Source: Chondrilla cf. caribensis (taxonomy: Eukaryota; Porifera; Demospongiae; Chondrillida; Chondrillidae). Taken from it: a DNA stretch of 64,000 nt. The stretch's first letter is position 1. Every line of letters begins with the position of its first letter. Below, piece after piece: positions 47,801 through 58,979 of this stretch. Both the position numbers and the translations under genes were made by a program. The notes beneath the pieces are model-generated. The model was not told the DNA's origin. It did not search any database and was given only the letters and a program-made list of their open reading frames with translations. The stretch covers positions 4,773,580 to 4,837,579 of the forward strand of contig OZ026562.1 of assembly GCA_964020155.1 (NCBI GenBank), written 5' to 3'.

Positions 47801-50800
47801 CTCAATAAGAGGACTATGGGCTCTTACTTGTAAAACTAAAAAATTAATATAGAAAATTAGACTTGTGAGAGGACTTACTACATTAATAGAGAAAAACTGG
47901 TCTACTCAACACAGAGTAACAGAATGCATATGTCAGGAGACATGGCACCACCCTGAGCAGCATCTGGTGGTGAAGCTACTAGAATTGACACCAACTCACC
48001 TTGTTCACACAGACGGCCTGTTCTCCCCAGAGGACATCTGCAGGTGAATCCTGTACCGTTAACTCTGCACTCACCTCCAGACACACAGGGAGATGGAGAG
48101 CAAGGATCAGACCGAGACTGACAGTACCGTCCTTCGTATCCCGGTAAACACAAACAAGTGAAGTTGTTTACTCGGTCTTCACAAGATCCACCATTTTGAC
48201 AAACAACACCTAAACACTCGTTAGTATCAACTTGACAATACCGTCCTTCGTATCCTGGTAAACACAAACAAGTGAAGTTGTTTACTCGGTCTTCACAAGA
48301 TCCACCATTTTGACAAACAACACCTAAACACTCGTTAGTATCAACTTGACAATACCGTCCTTCGTATCCCGGTAAACACAAACAAGTGAAGTTGTTTACT
48401 CGGTCTTCACAAGATCCACCATTTTGACAAACAACACCTAAACACTCGTTGGTATCAACTTGACAATACCGTCCTTCGTATCCTGGTAAACACAAACAAG
48501 TGAAGTTGTTTACTTGGTCTTCACAAGATCCACCATTTTGACAAACAACACCTAAACACTCGTTGGTATCAACTTGACAATACCGTCCTTCGTATCCTGG
48601 TAAACACAAACAAGTGAAGTTGTTTACTTGGTTATCACAAGATCCACCATTTTGACACACACCATCCTCACATTCGTTGATATCCACACCACAGAGAGGT
48701 CCAGTGAAGCCTGGTAAACAGGTGCATGTGAAGTTCGTCAACAGATCTAGACAATATCCACCATTACTGCATGTCACATTGAGACGACGACAGTCATCAA
48801 TGTTGCTTTCACAGAATTGTCCCTCGTAGCCATCAGGGCAGTCACAGGAGAACCCACCCACATCATCCCGACACACCCCTCCGTTCCTGCAGGTGACATT
48901 GACACAATCATTTATGTTGACCTCACAGCGGTCCCCAGTGTATCCGCTAGCACACACACACCGATATGCGTTCACACCATCCTCACAAGTTCCGTTGTTG
49001 GCGCAGACTACATTTTCACAGTCATTCACATTCGTCTGGCAAAGCAAGCCTGTATATCCAGTGGAACAGGTACAAGAATAGTTGTCTATCTGATCCAGAC
49101 ATGTCCCTCCATTTTGACAGGTCACATTGACACAATCATCAACATTAGTCTGACAGAAGACTCCATCGTATCCCTGGGAGCAGTCACAGATGAACCCGCC
49201 CCCATCCTCCCCTGGCAGGTCCCTACAGGACCCGTTGTTGAAGCACTGTATCCCCAGGCAGTCATCAACATTCTCCTGACAGTACCTTCCTGTGTATCCA
49301 CTGGCACACACACACATGAAGTTGCCAACTTCATCTCTACACACGCCTCCATTCTGACAGACAACTCCCACACAATCATCGGTCATCACCTCACAGAAGG
49401 GACCAGTGAACGTTGCAGGACACACACAGGTGAAGTTGGCGATCCCGTCAAGACACATTCCTCCATTTTGACAGGATGTATTCTCGCAGTCGTTGATGTT
49501 AGTCTGACAGAGTGCGCCGGTATACCCCTGGGGACAGTCGCAGACAACACCATTCAGCCTATCCCTGCACACCCCGCCATTCAAGCAGGTAACGTCCAGA
49601 CAGTCGTCCACCATCCTATCACACAACTGGCCCATGTAACCAGGGTGACAGACACAGGTGACGTTGTTCAAGCCATCGACACATGTGGAGTTGTTCTGGC
49701 AAAGATCATTGTCACAATCATCTGTGTTAGTCTCACACAAGACACCTTCATATCCAGCAGCACACGTACAGTTGTAGCGGTTGACACCGTCAACACATGT
49801 GCCCCCATTTAGGCACATGGACATTGCACAATCATCAATGTTAATTTCGCAATTGCGACCTGCGAACCCGCTAGCACAGTCACAAGTGTAGTTGTTGAGC
49901 AAGTCCCTGCACCTGGCTCCGTTGAGGCAGGGGTTGGACATACAGTCGTTGATGTTTGATTCACAGATCACCCCACTCCACCCCCTGGGACAGTCGCAGT
50001 TGAAGGTCCCAATGCTGTCCACACAGGTACCATTGTTGAGACAGACGTTGAACATGCAATCATCGATGTTCTCGTCACAGAAGGTACCTCTAAATCCTTG
50101 AAGACATTCACATGAGAAGGTCCCCACCCCATCCACACACACACCATTGTCTCCGCAGGCTCCATCATGGCAGTCGTTGATGTTTACTTGACAGCGTTCT
50201 CCGGAGTACCCCAGAGGACACTGGCAGGTGAACACTCCTGGTTGTTCCGAGTTGGAGCAGTTGCCGTTGAAACATGGACTGCTACGACAAGGATTGAGGT
50301 CCACTTCGCACAATTCCCCCGCGTAGTCTGGTAGACATGAACAAGTGAAATTGGCAATCTGGTCAGTACACTGAGCTCCATTTTGACAGGGGCTGGATGC
50401 ACAGTCGTCAATATCACTCTCACAGATGATTCCCGTGAACCCTTCAAGACAGCTGCACAGGAAGTCCCCCACTAAATCCACACAACTGCCACCATTCTGA
50501 CAGAGTGAGAACTCACAGTCATTGAAGTTGACCTCACACAGCTCCCCAGTGGCACCAATGGGACAGGAACACTCAAAGCTACCGTTTATATTGCTACATG
50601 TTCCTCCATGTTGGCATGGTGATGACAGGCACTCGTTAATGTCAATCTGGCAGTTGGCTCCGGTGTAGCCTGGTTGGCACTCGCACGTGTAGTTGAGGAC
50701 ACCCGCAGCAGTGCAGACAGCGCCGTTGACACACGGGTTAGGGTCACAGGGATCCAGCATGATCTCACAGTTGACTCCAGTGTAGCCTGGCTCACACTGA

Positions 50801-53800
50801 CATGTGTAGTTAGCTATCCCATCGACGCAGGTCCCACTGTTCCGACAAGGGTCCGGCAGACAGTCGTTCATGTTTATCTGACAGAGAGTTCCCGTGAAAC
50901 CATTTCTGCAGAAACACTCAAACTGGTTCACGCCATCCATACACCTTCCACTGTTATTGCAGGTGACATTTTCACAGTCGTCGATGTTAACCAAACAGTT
51001 GCTACCTGTGAATCCAACCACACACGCACACCTGTACCCACCCACCATGTCAACACAGGTCCCATTACCACAGTCCACCCCGCCACAGTCATCAATGTCC
51101 ACATCACAAGTTCTGCCAGTGAACCCTGCGGGGCACAAGCAGCTGTAGCTCCCGGGGTGGTTGTTACAAGTTGAACCATTTCGACAAGGATTGTTGTCAC
51201 ACTCATTGATGTCCTCTACACAAAGGTCCCCACTAAATCCCTCTGTGCAGGTACAGTTGAATCCACCAATCAGCTCTGTGCATGTACCGTCGTTCTCACA
51301 GGGGTCAGACAGACACTCCAGGATCTCCACATCACACAGTTTACCGGTGAATCCTACTGGACACACACACATGAAATCAGCAACATCGTCCACACACTCT
51401 CCTCTCAGACAGGGCGAAGGACTGCAATCGTCAATGTTGACATCACAGAGTCGACCTGTGTACCCTACACCACAGGAGCAAAAGTAGGACCCGTTGGTGT
51501 TGACACAGATGGCGTTGATATCACAGGGCTGCATTGACAGACACTCGTTGATGTCTGATTCACACATGGGGCCTGAGTAACCATCAGCACACACACATGA
51601 AAAGGAGTTCACACCGTCAACACATGTACCCCCATTTTCACATGGTCTTGTTGCACAATCATTAATGTTGATTTCGCAATCAGTCCCCTCAAATCCCACG
51701 TTACATACACACAGATAGCCGCTCACGAGATCACTACAGTTTCCTTGGTTGGAGCAGTTGGTGGTGATGCAATCATTGATGTTAATTGCACAATCATGGC
51801 CCGTGAATCCAAGAGCACAAGTACAAGTGTAGAACCCCACCCCATCCAAGCAGGTTGCATTGTTCAGACACGGACCTGGCTGACAATTGTCCACTTGGGT
51901 CTCGCAGTGCGTCCCAGTGAAGTCACCAGGACAGGAGCACATGAAGTCACCTGTTACTGGGCTGCAAGTGGCATTGTTCTGACAGGGACTGCTCGAGCAG
52001 AAGTCAACTTCACTACTGCAGGTATCCCCCGTGTAGGAAGCACTACAATCGCACGTGAACCCACCTGGGGTATTGGTGCAGGTCCCATTGTTGTCACAGG
52101 GTTCCATTTCACATTCATCAATATCAGTTCCGCAGTGGGGATCGGTGAATCCGCTAAGACATTCACAAGTGTAGCCCCCTCCTGGCTCATCCATACAGGT
52201 GCCATTGTTAGCGCAGGGACCCAGTAAACAGCTTGGCACTTCAATGCTACACAGGGGACCAGTGAACCCGCTAGCACACACACAAGTGAAGTTCCCCAAC
52301 CCGTTGGTACAAGTAGCATTGTTGGCACAAGGCAGCGTACTGCACAGAGTTGTGTTGTATTCGCAGTTGGGGCCAGATGACCCGGAGGGACACACACAGG
52401 AGTACGAGCTGATCCCATCATTGCATGTGCCTCCATTTTGACATGGCTGGCTGGAACAGTCATCAATGTTAGTCAGACAGTTAAACCCTGTAAAACCAAC
52501 AGCACATACACAGCGATATCTGTTGCGTTGGTCAAAGCAGGTACCACCATGCGCACAGGGCTGTGACAAACACTCGTCGACATCCTCCTGACATCGTGGA
52601 CCTGTAATACCGGGAGGGCATATACAGGAGTACCCATTGCGCTGGTCCACACAAGACCCGTTATTGCTGCAAGGACCACTCTCACATTCATCAATGTCCA
52701 CTCCACAAGTCTCGCCGGTAAACCCTCCAACACACACACAAGTGAAGGAGTTATTGGCCTCATTGTTACATGTTCCATTGTTCAGACAAGGATCAAGAGA
52801 ACAGGGGAGAAGGACGGTCTCACATCGACTACCAGTGAACCCTGAAGGACACACGCAGGTGAAGGTACCAGGGAAATCGATACACAGTCCATCATTCACG
52901 CATGGAGAGCTGTCACACTCGTTAATGTCCACTTCACAGGAAGGACCACTGAAACCAGGTGGACACTGGCAGGTGAAGGAGGCCACACCGTCCACACAAG
53001 TGGCTCCATTGGTACAGTTGTGTGAGAAGCAATCGTTGATGTTAGTGGAGCAGAGTGGGTCTGTGTAGCCATTAGCACAGAAGCAGTCAAAACTGCCGTC
53101 AGTGTCTTCGCACACACCACCATTCTGACAGGGCATTGTTAGCAGACATTCGTTGATATTGTCTTCACAGAAGCTCCCACTGTAGCCAGAACCACACACA
53201 CAGAGAACATTGTTGATCAGATCAATACAGGTACCCCCATTCACACAGGGGTCTGAACTGCACTCATCCAAGTGTACCTCACAGAATTCCCCCGTGTGAC
53301 CGGGAACACAGGTACAAGTCACGTTCCCTCCAGTTACTTCACAGAGACCCCCATTCTGGCACTGGTTTATGTTAGACGGACAGTTTGTGGCGAGCTCGCA
53401 TCTCCTCCCAGCAAAGGGGTGAGTACAAGAACACATGTAGTCATTAGTGAGGTCCACACATGTGCCATTGTTTGCACAGATATCTTGAGAGCAGTCGTCG
53501 ATGTTGACATCGCAGTCAAAGCCTGTGAATCCGACATTACAACTGCAGCTGTACCCGTTGACTGCGTCAGTGCATTCACCGTTAGCACAAGGGTTGGGAT
53601 CACAGTCATTGATGTTGGTCTGACACTGTCTACCTGTGAACCCAGGAGGGCAGGAGCACACGAACCTGGCAACACCATCTGTACAGTTCCCTCCATTCAG
53701 ACAAGTATCAGTGGTGCAGTCATTGATGTTCACCTCGCAATACTCCCCACTAAACCCCAATGGACAGATACAGACAGTGGTGTTTGTTCCCAAAACTAAG

Positions 53801-54405
53801 TTTGATATTATTGTACACGCCCCTTCGTTATTACATGGGTTTTCCTCACACTGAATAACCCTCATAGTTGCATTGGAAGGTAGGCAGACAAAAGCCCTCT
53901 GCTCAACAACACACACACTGTCGTTGGAACAAGGATCAGGGCTGCAGGGAGATAAGGGGACATTGCAGAACTCCCCCGTGAAAAATGGCTGACACACACA
54001 AGTAGCTGTTGATGCTGAAGGATCTTCACCACTGACAGTGACTGTGCAAGACCCGTTGTTCTGACATGGAGAACTGAAGCAAGGGTTCTCATTTTGACAC
54101 TGAATGCCAAAATGGGAGCTGGGACAGGAACAGTTATAACCAGAGTCTGTTCTGCTACATGTTCCCCCGTTCATACACGGAGAGCCTCCACAAGGACCTA
54201 TAGTGAGTGGTGATGGAGGATTATGTGAAGGTTCACTAAACACATCCTCAACCAAACATACATCCCTTGGTGTAGACCTAACGAATGAAATATTACTACC
54301 ACGCCCACCAGCATAGCTGTTTACAGCAAATACATGTTAACATAATCACATCCTAAAGTGGAAATAGCACAAGAGGTCATATTCTGGTTATGGTGCACAA
54401 CACAC

Positions 54406-54478
<73 letters not shown>

Positions 54479-55023
54479 CTGACCCAAAGTACAGTTAACC
54501 TCATCAGAGCCATCCACACAGTGGGAGATGTTGTCACACTGGTGGCCGGTGGGAACACACTGGCCATTGAAGCAACGATATTCACTAAGAGTGCAATCTA
54601 TAGAGTAACAACAACAGCAGCCATCAATAACTAATCATAGCAACTAGAACAACAACAACAACAACAACAACAATAACAGTATTAGAGCTCTGATATTCAT
54701 GCTATTGGGTCACTCACTCCTGCAGCCAATCTCATCGGAGGAATCATCACAGTCAATAGTGTCATCACAAAAAGCGGTTATATTGACACACTGCCCACTG
54801 CCACACTGGAACTGGTCTCCACTGCACACTCCATCTTGACCTTGAGGAAGTACACACCAGAGTAGAATCACACACGTGCATAGTAAAGGCGTATAGTACT
54901 GGCACCATAGATCGAGGAAAACCCACACACGCAAAGCACATTTCAATACACTTACTCACCGTTCGAGCAGGGCAAGAGAGCGACTACAACAGCAATTATA
55001 AGAGGGAGAAAGGGATTATTCAT
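42735..55023 (-). CDS. Giant secreted LDLa/EGF/laminin-G protein, EYS-like
   Basis: About 3,388 aa. Exons: 55023-54960 (signal peptide [19 protein letters not shown]), 54840-54718 and 54597-54480 (one LDL-receptor A domain each), 54316-48000 (54 EGF-like repeats in a single exon), 47707-46151 (LamG plus 9 EGF), 45962-45508 with 45119-44942 (LamG plus 1 EGF), 44777-43986 (LamG plus 2 EGF), then 43832-43757, 43685-43610, 43404-43343, 43259-43176, 43094-42982, 42886-42735 (fourth LamG, ending HQTTSC). Most EGFs are the calcium-binding, Notch-like type (DINEC...CQNGGSC); many carry C-x4-S/T-C and CxSxPC sites known in Notch as O-fucose and O-glucose sites. One repeat near the N-terminus (about residue 185) is degenerate. 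There is no membrane helix or Crumbs-type tail, so the layout matches secreted eyes shut more than Crumbs; orthology is not shown. The start of exon 4 is 54316 or 54277; both keep frame. Confidence 0.88.
43455..43582. repeat. (GT)n microsatellite
   Basis: GT tract in the EGF/LamG intron 43405-43609. Confidence 0.88.
43894..43960. repeat. (CA)n microsatellite
   Basis: CA tract in the EGF/LamG intron 43833-43985. Confidence 0.88.
44816..44906. repeat. (GT)n microsatellite
   Basis: GT tract filling much of the EGF/LamG intron 44778-44941. Confidence 0.88.
45365..45485. repeat. 19-bp minisatellite CAGAGGGCCACTTCCTGTA
   Basis: Six units in the EGF/LamG intron 45120-45507, next to a CA/CGCA tract (45172-45275). 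Confidence 0.88.
46265..47050 (-). repeat. Coding 114-bp EGF repeat array, 7 units
   Basis: Seven near-identical 38-residue EGF units ([16 protein letters not shown] each) inside the exon 47707-46151, at exact 114-bp spacing and differing by a few bases. Confidence 0.95.
48110..48680 (-). repeat. Coding 114-bp EGF repeat array, 5 units
   Basis: Five units of the same 114-bp EGF repeat at the 3' end of the 6.3-kb exon, followed by the same terminal EGF and donor as the other array. Confidence 0.95.
54408..54479. repeat. (CA)n tract next to an LDLa-exon donor
   Basis: Minus strand: the exon ends at 54480 and the intron begins GTTGTGTGTG, running straight into (GT)n. Confidence 0.75.
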
Positions 55024-55299
55024 TGCGCTTAGAGTTTCGTCGAGCTCCGGAAAGTGGGCAGCTAACGTATCGACATAGTGCGCCAAGTAGGAGGGAGGAA
55101 ACGCCCTCTATACAGTAATGTACTATAGTTATTAATACTGAAAACATGGGCAGTCAATCACATATAAATATAAAATTGTATACAAACTTGCCTTGTTTAG
55201 CGGCGAGGGGTGTTCTGTTTGTACGAATCTTTGAGGAAATATTAGGACCAGATTCACCTAGTAGGCTTGTCCAGTGGAAATACATCGATTCGGTCGACA
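55024..55299. promoter_or_regulatory. Shared divergent promoter region
   Basis: The EGF/LamG gene starts leftward at 55023, and the first likely exon of the VPS55-like gene lies just to the right (ending at 55324). The stretch between has no repeats and no convincing TATA box. A bidirectional promoter is inferred from the head-to-head layout alone. Confidence 0.4.
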
Positions 55300-55499
55300 A
55301 TGGATGTCAGAAAAACTATAGCAAGTGAGAAGATAAAGTTTCTATCGTCCATTACGTCTTCAGGCGATGTCGGACATAGTACTGTTATCATGTGATCACG
55401 TTCTGTTTCTCTCTTCTGTATGTCTGATTCTGTGTTCAATGTACGCTGGATCACTATAGTGTGAGTTTAGAAGCCGTAATATTTTGTCATTCTGTCTGT

Positions 55500-55512
55500 A
55501 GTGCGTGTGCGT

Positions 55513-55563
<51 letters not shown>
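55500..55563. repeat. (GT)n/GCGTGT microsatellite
   Basis: GT tract ending about 47 bp before the VPS55-like exon at 55611. Confidence 0.88.
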
Positions 55564-55566
<3 letters not shown>

Positions 55567-55620
55567 ATGACTATTACCTGCGGTGACTGCCTCCTTTGTC
55601 ACTGTTCCAGATTAATCGGC

Positions 55621-58600
55621 ATGGCTCTCTGCGGTACACTGGGTCTACTACTACTCTTCCTCGCGTGTGCACTACCATTCTTCAGGTGTGTGCTGTGTGC
55701 ATCCACACATCACCCGTGGGTCCTGTGTGGATGTGCCCACATGTATATATAGATATGTACAATACAACAGAATAATGTGTCCACATGTGGTGCTGGGGTG
55801 GCATTCATACAGGTTTGGTAGTACTAAATGATACAATACCGGTGTGTTTCTGATTTGTTAACTGTTTGTTCCTAATGGATTGTAATTGTGTGTAAGTGAT
55901 TGTACTTTTGTGATAACATTCATTTCAATGCTAAATTTTGTTAATAAGCAACAAAATGTTATCAGTTCAGTTTGTTGTTGTTCAGAGTATCCAGTAATAT
56001 GCTCCGAGTACATTGGTATTTTATAAGTATTGGATTTCTGACCTTCAGTAGATGCTGCTGTCTGATATCAGCCATTTTCCATTACATCACTGTCACATGA
56101 CCAATCAATAATTGTCACATGACCTGTCATCACATGATCCATGCATCATCATGACTGTTTTATCACATGACCTTCAAACCATGTGGTGTACTTATTATAC
56201 CATTGCACTCAATACAGTCTACACTGCATGACCTCATCTTTGTACCCATGGCAACAATGTACCAATGGCAACACTTATGTGATCATTTGCTTTATTTTGC
56301 AGTGTTTGGTGGCCGATGTTTGTTGGTAAGTTGATAGCACCCTCTACCATACACATACAGAACATGGGAAATACACATTCATTACTTACAGTAATTAAAC
56401 TTTAAACACAATACATACAATAAACACAATACGTACAATAAACACAATACGTACAATAAACACAATACGTACAATAAACACAATACGTACAATAAACACA
56501 ATACGTACAATAAACACAATACGTACAATAAACACAATACGTACAATAAACACAATACGTACAATAAACACAATACATACAATAAACACAATACATGCAT
56601 ACAGCTTTACACGCTACTGATTTCTCCTAATAATATTTTGGTCATTACGTGTCAAAGCAGTGTCCTTTTCTCACAGTCATCTTCTACTTACTGTCTCCAC
56701 TCCCGCTGGCACTGATAAGGTTTCTCAAGTATAGAGAATGGATGGACGAAGAGAAGTGAGTGGTTGGGTTCCTCACAGGTTCTGTCAGAGTTCAGCCGCA
56801 TCACTCATTAGGGGTTGCTCTAAAGCATAATGCATTTGTGTATTAAATTAATTATAAAATTAAACCTGATATGTGATGTTTGAAAGCTAACACCATTTGA
56901 TGTTTTAAGACTGTCATGGGCGGAGTAGTAGAGGGTAGTGGGCGGAGTAGCATAGGGCAGTGGGCGGAGTAGCAGAGGGTAGTGGGCGGAGTAGCATAGG
57001 GCAGTGGGCGGAGTAGCAGAGGGTAGTGGGCGGAGTAGCAGAGGGTAGTGGGCGGAGTAGCAGAAGGCAGTGGGTGGAGTGGGGAGTGGAATGGACGGAG
57101 TGGGACGTACAGTGGGGGTTGGTAAGAGTGTAGTAATAGAGGTTGTGTGTAGTAATGTGTAGAGTTGAGTCTGTGTAGGATGCTTGGTTGGTGTGCTTAG
57201 TTGAGATCTTGTAAACTGTGTGTAATTGTTGATTGTCTTAACGACCACCACCTCATGTGTGATAGCTCGGTGATATTGACTGCCTCTTTCTCTCCTCCTC
57301 AGTCATGTCGGTGCAGAAGTGGCTTATTTCGTTTCCGCTTGCATAGTTGTATCCGCCTTTGGTGAGTCAAGGAGTGGGTGTATGCCCTCAGTGACAAGGC
57401 CTTGTGTGTGATAAAACATGTGAGATGTACCTTATCTCATGTCTGTCTGTATCCCTTTATTGTGTTGTTATGTCTAATACAATCTAATCTGTAGGGCTTC
57501 CATTAGTGATGGTACACAAGGAAATAGTGAGTTGAGTGGTGCATGGTCGCTTGTGGTGGTGGTCAGTGATGTAGTGGTGAATGGGAAATATCCCTACATG
57601 TGAGGTAGTGTGTGTGTGATATTAAACAGCTGTTCATCACAATTTTTCATCCTACTTACTTGATGGCCACATCCATTGGGGCTGATCACATGATGGATGG
57701 TACTTGCCACATACTGTACGTGGAGATGCTCTGGGTGTGGTTGTCTGGTGGGATGGACCGTGTGAGAGTGGTGTTGGAGTGTTGTAATGAGCTGTACCCA
57801 TGTTGGAGTGTTGTAATGAGCTATACCTGTGTTGGAGTGTTGTAATGAGCTGTACCTGTGTTGGAGTGTTGTAATGAGCTGTACCCATGTTGGAGTGTTG
57901 TGATGAGCTGTACCTGTGTTGGAGTGTTGTAATGAGCTGTACCTGTGTTGGAGTGTTGTAATGAGCTGTACCTGTGTTGGAGTGTTGTAATGAGCTGTAC
58001 CTGTGTTGGAGTGTTGTAATGAGCTGTACCTGTGTTGGAGTGTTGTAATGAGCTGTACCTGTGTTGGAGTGTTGTAATGAGCTGTACCTGTGTTGGAGTG
58101 TTGTAATGAGCTGTACCTGTGTTGGAGTGTTGTAATGAGCTGTACCTGTGTTGGAGTGTTGTAATGAGCTGTACCTGTGTTAGAGTGTTGTGATGAGCTG
58201 TGCCTGTGTTGGAGTGTTGTAATGAGCTGTACCTGTGTTGGAGTGTTGTAATGAGCTGTACCTGTGTTGGAGTGTTGTGATGACTTCCTGGTATGTGTGC
58301 TCGTGTGTTTTCGGATTAGGCATTTGTCGGATTAGGCAGGTCATTTTGTATTGAAAAAGTGTCCGTGCTTGAAATTTGGTGTCGGTTTAAGCATTTGTCG
58401 GTTTAGAGAGGTGTCGGATTGGACAGGTTTCACTGTATGTGTGCTCTCATTGATCCACTTTGAAACAGTCCCAATTTGTAGTACATATACACATACACGC
58501 ATGTACGCATACATACGTGTGAAGGCACACATGAAATCCCCCACCTCACACACACAGTTACCATCCACTTTCTCCACTTCACAGATCCACTACGGTGCTG

Positions 58601-58701
58601 GGCTCATGGTCTGCGCGGCAAACACTTTTATGTTTGCCACAGTTTATTCCTACTTTGTCTTCTTCAAGCCAACTGACGAATGGGAATTCAGTAGCATGTG
58701 A
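55621..58701 (+). CDS. LEPROTL1/VPS55-like: VPS55/LEPROT-family endosomal membrane protein
   Basis: Small four-helix membrane protein of about 124 aa. The family (yeast Vps55, vertebrate LEPROT and LEPROTL1) acts in late endosome-to-vacuole/lysosome sorting and affects receptor surface levels. Coding exons: 55621-55685 (the exon itself begins at 55611), 56303-56325 (23-nt micro-exon), 56677-56755, 57303-57361, 57495-57526, 58585-58701 (stop TGA). Seen: CALPFFSVWWPMFVVIFYLL, SPLPLALI, VVSAFGLPLVMVH and IHYGAGLMVCAANTFMFATV, each aligning with the family's membrane segments and loops. The start chosen is the first ATG in exon 2. An upstream exon ending at 55324 splices in frame but gives no nearby in-frame ATG, only a long extension from 55146. 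Its ATG at 55300 is in another frame and would form a 9-codon upstream ORF. Length matches the family (about 130 aa). Confidence 0.93.
56403..56592. repeat. 18-bp minisatellite AATAAACACAATACGTAC
   Basis: About ten units in the VPS55-like intron 56326-56676. Confidence 0.92.
56920..57080. repeat. GTGGGCGGAGTAGCAGAGGG minisatellite
   Basis: Seven to eight units of about 21 bp in the VPS55-like intron 56756-57302. Confidence 0.9.
57755..58285. repeat. 29-bp minisatellite, about 18 units
   Basis: Units TGTAATGAGCTGTACCTGTG plus TTGGAGTGT in the last VPS55-like intron (57527-58584). Highly uniform, so recently expanded. Confidence 0.93.
58304..58437 (-). mobile_element. Fragment with pogo-like terminus
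   Basis: Read on the minus strand from 58437 it begins TA-CAGTGAAACCTGTCCAATC, followed by CCGACACCTC and degenerate copies of the motif CCGACAAATGC. This matches the style of pogo/Tigger terminal repeats at a TA target. The other end is not clear. Confidence 0.4.
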
Positions 58702-58811
58702 TGAACTGTTTGTTTTTGCCCTTTCCCTTCTTCGATCAACAGATTCGTGTTGATATATATACTAATAACGTCACTGTATTATACGTCATTATATTATATT
58801 GCTGGTACTGG

Positions 58812-58821
58812 CCATATATGG
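58812..58821. promoter_or_regulatory. CArG box upstream of the Ig gene
   Basis: CCATATATGG is a perfect CC(A/T)6GG palindrome, the binding-site consensus of SRF/MADS factors, 159 bp upstream of the ATG at 58980. Two CRE-like half sites (AACGTCA at 58767-58773 and TACGTCA at 58782-58788) lie just upstream. The gap between the VPS55 stop and this gene is only 278 bp, so this is very likely promoter DNA. Function is inferred. Confidence 0.4.
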
Positions 58822-58979
58822 CTGTATTAATCATATTCATAAGTTAAATGATATTCATTTTCTCCATCCACCTGTAAAGGACATCACGGCGAGGAGGGTA
58901 GGCTCCTCTCATCTGTGGACTGACTTCTTCCGCTTCTTGTGGGGCTCGATCGGTCTTCTGCTGCAAGGAAACGTTCGAA

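Noticed and set aside
48817..49812. 331-codon open frame antisense to the EGF exon
   Set aside because: Antisense shadow of a Cys/Asn/Gly-rich coding exon whose codon pattern suppresses stops on the other strand.
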